A model generated the notes under the pieces. It was not told where the DNA came from and did no database searches. It was given only the letters and a program-made list of their open reading frames with translations. From positions 1,048,085-1,112,084 of the forward strand of contig NZ_FOBB01000002.1 in assembly GCF_900109685.1 (NCBI RefSeq): DNA of 64,000 bases. The letters are read 5' to 3'. The DNA is from Chitinophaga rupis (GTDB lineage Bacteria > Bacteroidota > Bacteroidia > Chitinophagales > Chitinophagaceae). The translations under genes were made by a program, and so were the position numbers. Positions 1 to 7,872 of the stretch are shown here, piece by piece; the first letter of the stretch is position 1; the number at the start of each line of letters is the position of its first letter.

Positions 1-31
1 CTCATAACCCGTCATCTTTAAAACGAGTACC

Positions 32-2185
32 GTGCTTATCTTCCGGAAATGCTTATTGCTGGCTATCAGCTGTATCACGCTGGGTGCACAGGCCCAGCAG
101 CTCAAAGAAAAAACATCCTTCCAGATCTCCGAACCCTGGCGCGCAGCATATGACGTACGCTCCGACATTGTAATGGTGTACGGCATGAGCGGCGATTTCA
201 ACGAAAGGGTAGCAGGCTGGCGCCAGCAGGGTTATAACGTGCAGTTTATGACCGGTGTGGCCTGGGGCAATTACCAGGATTATTTCATGGGGCAGTTTGA
301 TGGTAAAACCCATTGGGAAGATGGGCAGGTGCAGTGCAACGGAGATACCATCTGGCACGGGCATAACGTACCTTATGTAGTGCCATCGGTTAATTATCTG
401 AACTATATGAAGTCCATCATTAAAAAGGTGGTGGATGCCGGTATTACCACTATTTACCTGGAGGAGCCTGAGTTCTGGGCCCGCGGTGGTTATGGCAATG
501 CCTTTAAAAAAGAATGGCAGCAGTATTATGGTTTTCCGTGGATGGCGCAGCATGAATCGCCGGAAGCCACCTACTTATCATCCAAGCTCAAATATCACCT
601 GTATTTTAACGCGTTGAAAGAGATCTTTGCCTATGCTAAATCCTATGGGGCCAGCCAGGGCAAAACAGTGAAATGTTTTGTGCCCACGCATTCCCTCATC
701 AACTACGCCTCCTGGCAGATCGTAAGCCCGGAAGCCAGCCTGGCGGCCTTACCCGGCATGGATGGTTATATAGCCCAGGTATGGACCGGCACCTCCCGGG
801 AGCCGGTGTATTATAATGGCGTAAAAAAAGAGCGGGTGTTTGAGAATGCTTTCCTGGAATATGGCACTATGTTATCTATGACCGCGCCTACCGGCCGGCA
901 AATGTATTTCCTGACCGATCCTATTGAAGATGCCCGCCGCACCTGGGATTATTACAAACAGAACTACCAGGCCACTTTTACGGCAGAGATCATGTACCCT
1001 ACGGTAGATCATTTTGAAGTAATGCCCTGGCCCAACCGTATTTACCTTGGTAAGTTTAAGGTAGAAGGGGAGAGCGAGCCGCAGCCTATTGCGCCTGCCT
1101 ATGCCACCCAAATGCAGGTAATGGTAAATTCTTTGAACAACCTGCCGGCCTCCACTAACCATGTAAGCGGCAGCAGGGGCATAGGTGTGCTGTTGGGTAA
1201 CTCCCTGATGTTCCAGCGTTTTCCTACACATGCAGGGTATGAGGATCCGCAGCTGTCTAACTTTTACGGTATGGCTTTGCCGCTTTTGAAAAAGGGCATT
1301 CCGGTAGAGATGGTGCACATGGAAAACCTGGCCTATCCTGGTACGTTAAAAGATATTAAGGTATTGGTAATGAGCTATGCGAACATGAAACCCATGTCGG
1401 ATTCCGTGCACAAATACCTGGCGGCCTGGGTTAAAAAAGGCGGTGTGCTGGTATATTATGGCCGTGATAAAGATCCTTTTCAGCAGGTAAAGGAATGGTG
1501 GAACACCAATGGCCTGCATTATGCTGCGCCTTCGGAAGATCTGTTCAAACAGCTGGGCATACAACCCGCAGCCGGTACGGAAAGTTATACCTCCGGCAAA
1601 GGCAAAGTGTTCATCATTCGCCAGGATCCTAAAGAGCTGGTGCTGGAACCCGGGCAGGATGGCCATTTCATACAGCTGGTAAAGCAGGCCTATGAGCAGG
1701 GTGCCAAAGCCGGGCCGCTGGCTACCAAAAATTATTTTTACCTGGAAAGAGGGCCCTATGACATAGCTGCTGTAATGGATGAAAGCGTAAGCGCGGAACC
1801 GCTGCACATCAAAGGCCCGGTGATCGATCTTTTCGATCCCGCATTGCCGGTGCTGGCGGAGAAAGTGGTGCGCCCCGGCGAGCAGGCTTACCTGTACCAT
1901 GTAAGCCGCGTAAAGGATACCAGACGTCCGCAGGTATTATGCGGCGCCGCCAGGGTGTATGAGGAAAATATGACCGGCCGGACCTATTCTTTTATTGCCC
2001 GCAGCCCATCAAATACACAGAATGTAATGCGCATTTTATTACCAGCCGCGCCCAAACAGGCCACTATAGCGCCGGTTGGTGCTGCGGCCCAGACCCTGCC
2101 TGCAGAGTGGGATGCCGCTACCCATACCTGCTTGCTGAAGTTTGAGAACAAAAGCGAAGGGGTGAAAGTGGAAGTGGAGTATTAG
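32..2185 (+). CDS. Secreted glycoside-hydrolase-like protein, unassigned family
   Basis: 717 residues. The only usable start in this frame is GTG at 32, because an in-frame TAA lies at 5-7; the following hydrophobic stretch ending ...GAQAQQ is a signal peptide, so the protein is exported. Residues about 35-350 look like a TIM-barrel sugar hydrolase, with an acidic strand end YLEEPEFW (E144, E145, E147) where a catalytic acid would sit, and many aromatic residues (WYWEDG-like loops). Residues about 385-540 resemble the glutamine-amidotransferase-like (beta-galactosidase trimerisation) domain found behind GH42-type barrels. The C-terminus is a short beta domain. The stop codon runs straight into an inverted-repeat array. 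The exact family and substrate are not recognised; the enzyme role is inferred from fold-like features only. Confidence 0.7.
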   Translation: MLIFRKCLLLAISCITLGAQAQQLKEKTSFQISEPWRAAYDVRSDIVMVYGMSGDFNERVAGWRQQGYNVQFMTGVAWGNYQDYFMGQFDGKTHWEDGQVQCNGDTIWHGHNVPYVVPSVNYLNYMKSIIKKVVDAGITTIYLEEPEFWARGGYGNAFKKEWQQYYGFPWMAQHESPEATYLSSKLKYHLYFNALKEIFAYAKSYGASQGKTVKCFVPTHSLINYASWQIVSPEASLAALPGMDGYIAQVWTGTSREPVYYNGVKKERVFENAFLEYGTMLSMTAPTGRQMYFLTDPIEDARRTWDYYKQNYQATFTAEIMYPTVDHFEVMPWPNRIYLGKFKVEGESEPQPIAPAYATQMQVMVNSLNNLPASTNHVSGSRGIGVLLGNSLMFQRFPTHAGYEDPQLSNFYGMALPLLKKGIPVEMVHMENLAYPGTLKDIKVLVMSYANMKPMSDSVHKYLAAWVKKGGVLVYYGRDKDPFQQVKEWWNTNGLHYAAPSEDLFKQLGIQPAAGTESYTSGKGKVFIIRQDPKELVLEPGQDGHFIQLVKQAYEQGAKAGPLATKNYFYLERGPYDIAAVMDESVSAEPLHIKGPVIDLFDPALPVLAEKVVRPGEQAYLYHVSRVKDTRRPQVLCGAARVYEENMTGRTYSFIARSPSNTQNVMRILLPAAPKQATIAPVGAAAQTLPAEWDAATHTCLLKFENKSEGVKVEVEY

Positions 2186-2318
2186 TTGGCAGTTGGCAGT
2201 GTGCAGTTGGCAGTCCGGGAGAAGTATTTAACGTAACAGTAGTATTATAATAAGATCAGCTAATTTATCGAACTATATCCATCAGACTGCCAACTGCCAA
2301 CTGCACACCGCCAACTGC
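2184..2318. repeat. Inverted array of TTGGCAGT words (copy 1)
   Basis: The left arm at 2184-2215 is built of three to four overlapping TTGGCAGT words; the right arm at 2283-2318 carries the reverse complement (ACTGCCAA words). The AT-rich loop is about 67 bases. It begins inside the stop codon of the preceding gene and could form a long imperfect hairpin that works as a terminator. The same word family recurs at 2669-2797. Confidence 0.8.
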
Positions 2319-2373
2319 TAGCAGCTAACTAAAAACCGGCCCCAAACTTGTGGCCGTTATGTAAAAAAGTCTC

Positions 2374-2664
2374 ATGGCTGCCCAAACCATTATAATCAGC
2401 TTCAACGGTAAAGAAGAAGACCTGCATGTGGAGCAGGAAACATACAACGGTAAACCTGCATATTACTTACAGGACGGCGACCTGTCCAAACGTTTTGAAG
2501 GCCATATTCCGGATAACCTGGTGATCTTTGAAACCGGGGAAGGTGTGCAATGTTCTCCCCGGGTTATTACCCTGGAAGGACGGCATATCCTGGAATCTAT
2601 CTGGAATGGCATAAGAAAACAGGGTTCAGATACTCCCCAGCCCTATGGCCCGGGATTGGGATGA
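2374..2664 (+). CDS. Small conserved protein, unknown function (paralogue of 3803-4060)
   Basis: 96 residues, no signal peptide, probably cytoplasmic, start ATG at 2374. It begins with a beta hairpin (IIISFNGKEEDLHV) and ends with an amphipathic helix (HILESIWNGI) before a loose Pro/Gly tail. It aligns by eye with the 85-residue protein on the other side of the dehydrogenase gene: both have an opening II-I--N-K strand, a central IP-x-L segment, an R-x-x-T-x-E turn, and a final I--IW--I helix. The two word arrays enclose this gene. I do not recognise the family and no function can be assigned. Confidence 0.65.
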   Translation: MAAQTIIISFNGKEEDLHVEQETYNGKPAYYLQDGDLSKRFEGHIPDNLVIFETGEGVQCSPRVITLEGRHILESIWNGIRKQGSDTPQPYGPGLG

Positions 2665-2668
2665 AAAT

Positions 2669-2797
2669 AGTTGGCAGTCTGCAGTGGGCAGTTGGCAGTC
2701 TGGTGATAATTGTTCAATAAATACTGATAAGTTGGTTAGCTAATATTAGTTCATCCACTTTCCCAGACTGCCAACTGCTAACTAGCAACTGCCAACT
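2669..2797. repeat. Inverted array of TTGGCAGT words (copy 2), between convergent genes
   Basis: The left arm 2669-2702 has three TTGGCAGT-type words and the right arm 2763-2797 the reverse complement, with a 60-base AT-rich loop. It fills the gap between two convergent stop codons (2664 plus strand, 2796-2798 minus strand), and its right arm overlaps the minus-strand stop. This is the position expected for a bidirectional terminator. On the minus strand no long T run follows; on the plus strand TATTTTTT follows the stem. Confidence 0.75.
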
Positions 2798-3662
2798 ATT
2801 TTTTCACCACTTCCGCTACCGCAGTTACATCATGCTCTCCAAATCCTGCAGCCACCGCCTGCTCTAGTAGCCCCTGCACTGTTTTGCCTACCGGCATATT
2901 GCTACCTGTAGCTACCGACTGCTGTAATACCAGGTTGGCATCTTTCAGGGCCAGCTTTAAACCAAAACCTGCGGGTAAATAATTCTCCTTTAACAATGCT
3001 GCGCTATAGTTAATATAAACCGGCGCGCCGAAAATAGTTTGTGTAAGCATGTTCATCCACATCGCAGCATCAATGCCGCTTTGTTTGGCCAGATGAATAC
3101 CTTCTGCCATGGCTGCTACGCCGGAAAGTATCAGGTAGTTGCTGCACAGCTTAGCCGCCGGTGCGCCGGTCACCTCTTCCCCAAATTCCCATATAGCTGT
3201 GCCGCCGGCATCAGATAATAAGGGTTTAATACGGTCAACCTCTTCAGCGTTGCCGGATACCAGCATGTTCAGCTTGCGGGCCCTGGCTGCTTCCGGCCGG
3301 CCCAGTATAGGTGAGGAAATGTAGTAGTTGTGGTGCTGATGGTGTAACGCCTCCAGCGCAGTGGCCGTAGCCGGTAAAATAGTGCTCATGGAAATGTGTA
3401 CGCCACCGCGCTTCAGGTGGGCTGCAATACCATCCGGCCCTTCCGTAATATTTTTGAGCGCTGCATCATCCGACACAATGCTGAATACCACATCGCACAT
3501 AGTGGCCAGCTCTTTTACAGATTCGCACAGTATAGCGCCTTTATCTACCAGCGGCTGTGCTTTGGTAGCGGTGCGGTTATACACATACAGCTGGTGCGTT
3601 CCAAGTAAATTTTCCGCGATGGGAGTTCCTAAATTGCCGAGTCCAATAAATCCTATTTGCAT
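2796..3662 (-). CDS. NAD(P)-dependent beta-hydroxyacid dehydrogenase (3-hydroxyisobutyrate dehydrogenase-like)
   Basis: 288 residues, the usual length for this family. The N-terminus is a Rossmann nucleotide-binding motif, GFIGLGNLG (residues 4-12). The family signature for substrate binding appears near residues 119-131, and K171 in AAKLCSN fits the catalytic lysine. The C-terminal half is the all-helical dimerisation domain. Members oxidise beta-hydroxyacids such as 3-hydroxyisobutyrate, or reduce succinic semialdehyde or glyoxylate derivatives; the substrate cannot be told here. Cytoplasmic. It is monocistronic, convergent with the small gene at 2374. Two related palindromes about 85-115 bases upstream of its start may be operators. 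Confidence 0.88.
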   Translation of the reverse strand: MQIGFIGLGNLGTPIAENLLGTHQLYVYNRTATKAQPLVDKGAILCESVKELATMCDVVFSIVSDDAALKNITEGPDGIAAHLKRGGVHISMSTILPATATALEALHHQHHNYYISSPILGRPEAARARKLNMLVSGNAEEVDRIKPLLSDAGGTAIWEFGEEVTGAPAAKLCSNYLILSGVAAMAEGIHLAKQSGIDAAMWMNMLTQTIFGAPVYINYSAALLKENYLPAGFGLKLALKDANLVLQQSVATGSNMPVGKTVQGLLEQAVAAGFGEHDVTAVAEVVKK

Positions 3663-3745
3663 GTCTTTATATTTTTGAGGGTAATATTACGCAATGCGTT
3701 GTAAAGGTGGCAACAAAAAGGGGAGGAGGGGGTTAAAAAAAGAAA

Positions 3746-3778
3746 TGCTGACAGCATTTGGAAAAAGTGCTGGCAGCA
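3746..3778. promoter_or_regulatory. Two TGCTGnCAGCA palindromes, 22 bases apart
   Basis: TGCTGACAGCA at 3746-3756 (extendable to AAATGCTG-A-CAGCATTT, 3743-3759) and TGCTGGCAGCA at 3768-3778. The start-to-start distance is 22 bases, about two helical turns, so two dimers could sit on one DNA face. They lie upstream of the minus-strand dehydrogenase and just past the 3' end of the convergently placed small gene. The binding protein is unknown. Confidence 0.45.
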
Positions 3779-3802
3779 AACAAACATACACATGTAGGCA
3801 GA

Positions 3803-4060
3803 TTATGGATTCAATTTATCCAGTATCTCCTGCCAGATGAGGCGTGCGATCTGCTCGCTTTCCACAGTCTTTAAGCGGTCATCAAATTTAATATGTCCAT
3901 TGGACCTGAATTCCAGCCGTTCCGGGATGATGTTATCTAATTGTCCTTCATCTGCACCCGGCTCCACACGGTAGGTAACTTCTTCCTCCTGGTGATCAAT
4001 GGAAATAAATAACTGATAAGGCTTATCGTTTAGTACGATAGTTATGATATGCTTTTCCAT
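3803..4060 (-). CDS. Small conserved protein, unknown function (paralogue of 2374-2664)
   Basis: 85 residues if started at ATG 4060 (MEKHIITIVLNDK). The frame stays open further upstream to 4132, but those codons lie inside an intergenic AAAGC word array and would encode an unlikely leader, so the internal ATG is chosen. No signal peptide. It shares layout with the small protein at 2374: opening beta hairpin, central IPERLEF, then R-L-x-T-x-E and a closing helix IARLIWQEIL. Rich in Glu and Asp. No family is recognised; the resemblance of the two neighbours suggests a duplicated gene family. Confidence 0.65.
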   Translation of the reverse strand: MEKHIITIVLNDKPYQLFISIDHQEEEVTYRVEPGADEGQLDNIIPERLEFRSNGHIKFDDRLKTVESEQIARLIWQEILDKLNP

Positions 4061-4090
4061 ATAAAAAGTGCTACAAGGTGCGTGCCATTT

Positions 4091-4233
4091 AAGCATAAAG
4101 CGCAAAGCAGAAAGCTGGAAGCTGCTTGCCATTTGTTGCTTTAAGCTTTCCCCTTTTTACGAATTTTCGTATCTTCCCAAAGCATACAGCAAAACGTAAA
4201 CAGCTTTATGCTTTACGCTTTCTGCTTTCAGCT
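4091..4233. repeat. Inverted array of AAAGC/GCTTT words (copy 1)
   Basis: The left arm 4091-4123 repeats AAGC(A/G)(T/C)AAAGC-type words; the right arm 4201-4233 holds their reverse complement (GCTTTATGCTTTACGCTTTC). The loop is about 77 bases and holds the short inverted repeat TACGAA-TT-TTCGTA (4158-4171). The array lies between the divergent small gene and the sigma factor gene, so both leaders would carry half of the stem. The same words recur at 41564-41696. Confidence 0.75.
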
Positions 4234-4245
4234 CAATCAAAACTT

Positions 4246-4866
4246 ATGAAGGAAGCCATAGTACCACCGGTGGCGGCCTTGAACCAGGCGCCCGCGCAGC
4301 CGGAATGGTGGCAACAGTTCCGGGAGGGTAACCGCGATGCTTTCGCCCTGATCTATCACACCTATGTAGATGACCTGTACAGTTATGGCCTGCATTTCTG
4401 CGGAGATGCGGAAAAAGTAAAGGACTGCCTGCAGGAGCTGTTCCAGGATCTGTGGCACAGCCGCCGGCAGCTGGCGGAAACGGTGGTACATATACGTTAT
4501 TACCTGCTTACCGCATTCCGCCGCCACCTGTTACGCAGCCTGCAGAAAGACCGGCGCTGGCGTAAAACAGACGATACCATTCCCTTTGATTTTGAATGTA
4601 TTCCGCCCCGGGAACACCACATTATCCAGGACGAGATCCGCAAGGAACAATTGCAGCAGCTGCACTCCGCCCTGGCCACTTTAACCCGCCGCCAGCGGGA
4701 AGCTATTTACCTGCGCTTTTTCCAGAACCTCTCTTACCAGGAGGTAGCCGATATGATGGGTATGAAGGTAGATTCCGTATACAACCTTATCTCCAAAGCC
4801 ATAGGGCTGTTAAAGGAAATACTGGCCCTGCCGGTGCTGCTTTTACTGGTGAACAGAGGTGCTTAA
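4246..4866 (+). CDS. ECF-type RNA polymerase sigma factor (sigma-70 family, RpoE-like)
   Basis: 206 residues from ATG 4246 (MKEAIVPPVAAL). An upstream in-frame start at 4126 is rejected because it runs through the AAAGC array. Region 2, for core binding and -10 recognition, spans about residues 30-98 (FALIYHTYVDDLY, then the DCLQELFQDLW helix). Region 4, the helix-turn-helix that reads the -35 element, spans 143-192 (LTRRQREAIYLRFFQNLSY, EVADMMGM). Regions 1 and 3 are absent, typical of ECF factors. In Bacteroidota such factors usually sit directly before a FecR anti-sigma gene and a SusC/SusD pair. Here the nearest FecR starts 3.6 kb downstream, with a permease and a toxin-antitoxin pair in between. 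It may still be FecR's partner. Confidence 0.92.
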   Translation: MKEAIVPPVAALNQAPAQPEWWQQFREGNRDAFALIYHTYVDDLYSYGLHFCGDAEKVKDCLQELFQDLWHSRRQLAETVVHIRYYLLTAFRRHLLRSLQKDRRWRKTDDTIPFDFECIPPREHHIIQDEIRKEQLQQLHSALATLTRRQREAIYLRFFQNLSYQEVADMMGMKVDSVYNLISKAIGLLKEILALPVLLLLVNRGA

Positions 4867-4995
4867 ACCACTGTTCATATTCGCACATGGCCTGTGTCAA
4901 AACCGGACATACCGGTAGCGTAGAATGATTGATTATCAGCGTAGTTATGAAATGGCATTGTATTGGAAAACCAGCATTGATCAATTTGCCTTCCC

Positions 4996-7365
4996 ATGTT
5001 CAGAAGTTATCTACTCTCCACTATCAGGATCATGCAGCGTAATCTCAGTTATGTATTGTTGAATGTATTTGGCCTTACCATTAGTGTGGCCTCCTGCCTG
5101 ATGATCTTTTTGATCGTACGGAATGAGCTGGGGTACGATAGCTTCCATCACAAAGCCAGCCGCACTTACCGCGTTACTATGCATGCGCTGGATTATAACC
5201 CCAGCGTATCTATGGCTATAGCGCCCGCATTACGCAATGATTTTCCTGAGCTGGAAAATGTATCGCAGGTGTGGTACCGCAACAATGGCATGGTAAAAAT
5301 AGGACAACAGCGTTTCCCTGCAGATGGTTTCCTGTTTGCAGACGGGCAGTTCACCGGCATTTTTGATTACCAGTGGCTGCAGGGCAATCCCCGCACCGCT
5401 TTATCAGAACCCAATACCATAGTGCTTACGGAAAGCATAGCCAGGAAATATTTTGGAGGTAAGGATCCCATGGGGCAGCTCCTGAACCTGGATAACCGCC
5501 TGGACCTGAAGGTTACCGGTTTAATTAAAGACGTGCCGGGAAATACGCATTTGCCTTTCGGGTTCCTGGTATCTTTTGAAAGCATCCGCAAAGACCTTGA
5601 AAAGGGTAGTGCTATGCGCGAGTTCTATGCCATTATGGGAGGCAACACCTATATTGTATTACCGGAACATTACCCGGTGGCAAAGCTGGAAAGCAGGCTG
5701 CCCGGTTTTATTACAAAGAACTGGGGTGCGGATATTGCCAAAGAAGCTACCCTGCCTTTACAGCCCCTGCGCGATATTCACTTTGATCAGCGTTATCTGA
5801 ATAATAGCGTTAGTCCTACCACTTCCCGCAGCACTTACTGGGCATTAGCTATTGTGGCATTGTTTATTATTATTACCGCCTGCATCAACTTTATTAACCT
5901 GGCCACGGCGCAGGCTACACGCCGCGCTAAGGAAGTAGGAGTGCGCAAAGTGCTGGGCGCTAACAGGCCGCAGCTCATTCGCCAGTTCCTGGGAGAAACG
6001 GCTTTCCTGGTGGTTATTTCCCTGCTGCTGGGCATTATCATTGCTTACCTGTTTATGCCGCAGGCCGTTAACTGGCTGGATATTAAGCTGGATCATACGC
6101 AGATCTTCCAGCCCGTTATACTGTGTTTAGTGCTGGTATTAGGGCTGCTGATCGTTCTGCTGGCAGGGTTATACCCAGCCTTTATACAATCGGCCTTTAA
6201 ACCGGTGCTGTCTTTGAAAAGCAGTACCGGTAACAACTTCCGGGGATTAACCTTGCGTAAGAGCTTAGTGTTTGTGCAGTTTGCCGCCTCGCAGATCCTG
6301 ATCGTAGGCACTTTAATAGTGGCCCGGCAAATGGATTTCTTCAAAAACCAGGACCTGGGTTTTAACAAGGAAGCCGTGATCACCTTTGATCTGCCAGATG
6401 AATCCAAACAGCAGATAATAGCGCAGCAGCTGGCCAATGATCCCGGTATAAAAGATCTCAGCTTTTCTTCCGGTGCGCCCTCGTACAACAGCAGCTTTGC
6501 GCCTTTCCGTGCGCCAGCGATAGGATTAACCAAAGATGATGTAACGGAGATCAAGTTCATTGATGAACATTACACCGACATGTTTGGCCTGCGCATGCTG
6601 GCCGGTAACAAGATCGTTAAGCAGCATGAAAATGATACCACCCACCAGCTGGTGATCAATGAAACGCTCATGCACAAGCTGGGTATTCAAAACCCGCAGG
6701 ATGCCATTGGTAAGGGTTTCATTGCATCCGGCGAACCGGTTACCATTACCGGCGTTATGCAGGACTTCCAGAGTGAATCCAAGCATAAAAAGAGAAGGCC
6801 CTGCATCCTGTTATACCGTGCCGACCGTTTCTTCAGCGCCAGCGTAAAATTGCAGCCGCAGCACATGCGGGAAACCATTGCCCGTATTGAAAAAGTATGG
6901 ACTGGTCTTTTCCCGGACGACCTGTTCGACTATGAATTTATAGATGATCATATTGCACAGTTCTATAAGCAGGAGCAGAAAGTGTACACCGCTTTCCGGC
7001 TGTTCTCTATCCTGGCTATTTTAATAGGCTGTTTAGGACTATATGGACTGGTTGCTTTTTCCGCCGTACAACGTACCCGCGAAGTGGGTATCCGTAAAGT
7101 ATTGGGCGCCTCCATATTTAATATTGTTGGCCTCTTTGCGAAAGAATTTATGTTGCTGATAGCTATTGCCTTCCTGGTAGCTGCACCGGTAGCCTATTAC
7201 ATGATGCATGCCTGGCTGGAGAATTTTGCTTACCACATCGGCATTAACGCCGCTATTTTCCTGGCCGCGCTGGCAGTATCTTTTATTATTGCCGGGAGTA
7301 CTATTGCGTATCAGTCAGTAAAGGCTGCGGTGGCCAATCCGTTGAAGAATTTGAGGACGGAGTAG
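4996..7365 (+). CDS. ABC transporter permease, MacB/FtsX type with two FtsX domains
   Basis: 789 residues with the standard opening of Bacteroidota FtsX-like permeases: a short amphipathic start, then a membrane helix at about 19-41 (LLNVFGLTISVASCLMIFLI). A large extracytoplasmic MacB-type domain follows, then a helix set at about 280-395 containing the coupling motif RRAKEVGVRKVLGA. A second extracytoplasmic domain comes next, then a last helix set at about 665-775 with a repeat of that motif, RTREVGIRKVLGA. There is no ATPase domain or neighbouring ATPase gene, so it must use one encoded elsewhere. Such proteins move peptides, lipids or signals across the envelope by mechanotransmission; the cargo is unknown. 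The stop lies 9 bases from the end of the convergent toxin remnant. Confidence 0.85.
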   Translation: MFRSYLLSTIRIMQRNLSYVLLNVFGLTISVASCLMIFLIVRNELGYDSFHHKASRTYRVTMHALDYNPSVSMAIAPALRNDFPELENVSQVWYRNNGMVKIGQQRFPADGFLFADGQFTGIFDYQWLQGNPRTALSEPNTIVLTESIARKYFGGKDPMGQLLNLDNRLDLKVTGLIKDVPGNTHLPFGFLVSFESIRKDLEKGSAMREFYAIMGGNTYIVLPEHYPVAKLESRLPGFITKNWGADIAKEATLPLQPLRDIHFDQRYLNNSVSPTTSRSTYWALAIVALFIIITACINFINLATAQATRRAKEVGVRKVLGANRPQLIRQFLGETAFLVVISLLLGIIIAYLFMPQAVNWLDIKLDHTQIFQPVILCLVLVLGLLIVLLAGLYPAFIQSAFKPVLSLKSSTGNNFRGLTLRKSLVFVQFAASQILIVGTLIVARQMDFFKNQDLGFNKEAVITFDLPDESKQQIIAQQLANDPGIKDLSFSSGAPSYNSSFAPFRAPAIGLTKDDVTEIKFIDEHYTDMFGLRMLAGNKIVKQHENDTTHQLVINETLMHKLGIQNPQDAIGKGFIASGEPVTITGVMQDFQSESKHKKRRPCILLYRADRFFSASVKLQPQHMRETIARIEKVWTGLFPDDLFDYEFIDDHIAQFYKQEQKVYTAFRLFSILAILIGCLGLYGLVAFSAVQRTREVGIRKVLGASIFNIVGLFAKEFMLLIAIAFLVAAPVAYYMMHAWLENFAYHIGINAAIFLAALAVSFIIAGSTIAYQSVKAAVANPLKNLRTE

Positions 7366-7373
7366 GGGATAGG

Positions 7374-7663
7374 TCAAAAAGATAACGGGGTTCTGCCGGT
7401 ATGCCGCAAGCGTACAATACGGATTTCATGTGGCATGATCCGGTATGTTATCCTGTAATGGTACTTTTCAAAACGCGCCAGGTACCATCATTGGGTGCTT
7501 TATATTTATCAGGGGGATATTTTTGGGGATGTTTGGGCAGATCTATGGTTATCTCGATGATTTCATCCCGCACTTTAGCAGCATTCTGGGGTGAATCCTG
7601 CAATATATATTCATAAGCTTTTTTCAGTTCCGCTATAGCCTGTTTACTCCAGACGGTTACCAT
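7374..7663 (-). pseudogene. RelE/ParE-family toxin broken by a one-base frameshift
   Basis: Read as is, the gene gives 71 residues ending ...GTWRVLKSTITG and stops at 7448. Adding one T to the T4 run at minus-strand GTTTTG (plus strand A run 7470-7473) restores reading. GTWRV is then followed by FEKYHYRITYRI and EIRIVRLRHT, ending at TGA 7374-7376 for a 96-residue protein. Both segments are the conserved C-terminal strands of ParE/RelE toxins, which carry the residues needed for folding and activity, so the frameshifted form is probably inactive. The start ATG overlaps the antitoxin stop by 7 bases (ATGGTAA). A sequencing error in the homopolymer cannot be excluded. Confidence 0.85.
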
Positions 7664-7872
7664 TTATCTGCTTCCTTTTTTAGATCGGTTGCGGTAATAA
7701 AACCTCCTTTTTCAATTTCATCATTACCAGCTTCCAGATCTTGATTATATTCTGCGACGGTTTGCGGTTTTTCAGATGTATGATAACCTATATTCATGAG
7801 TTTCAGCGTGCGGATCAACCATTCCTTTTTAGAAGTATCCTGGATGTTGTCAAAATCAATTATAAGTTCCAT
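7657..7872 (-). CDS. Antitoxin of a RelE/ParE-type toxin-antitoxin pair
   Basis: 71 residues, acidic, translated ahead of the toxin with a 7-base overlap that couples the two. The N-terminal part is a beta strand and helix (ELIIDFDNI, KKEWLIRTLKLM); the C-terminal part ends GGFITATDLKKEADKW, the toxin-wrapping tail. That tail closely resembles the end of the second antitoxin in this window (NADDLKKEIDNW at about 34680), so the two pairs are related. With its toxin frameshifted, the antitoxin may survive as an orphan able to neutralise related toxins. The N-terminal DNA-binding type is not clear to me. Confidence 0.75.
   Translation of the reverse strand: MELIIDFDNIQDTSKKEWLIRTLKLMNIGYHTSEKPQTVAEYNQDLEAGNDEIEKGGFITATDLKKEADKW

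Noticed and set aside
4126..4245. Extended N-terminus of the sigma factor from the 4126 start
   Set aside because: These codons lie within the AAAGC word array and would give a non-conserved Phe/Leu-rich leader; ATG 4246 fits the family.
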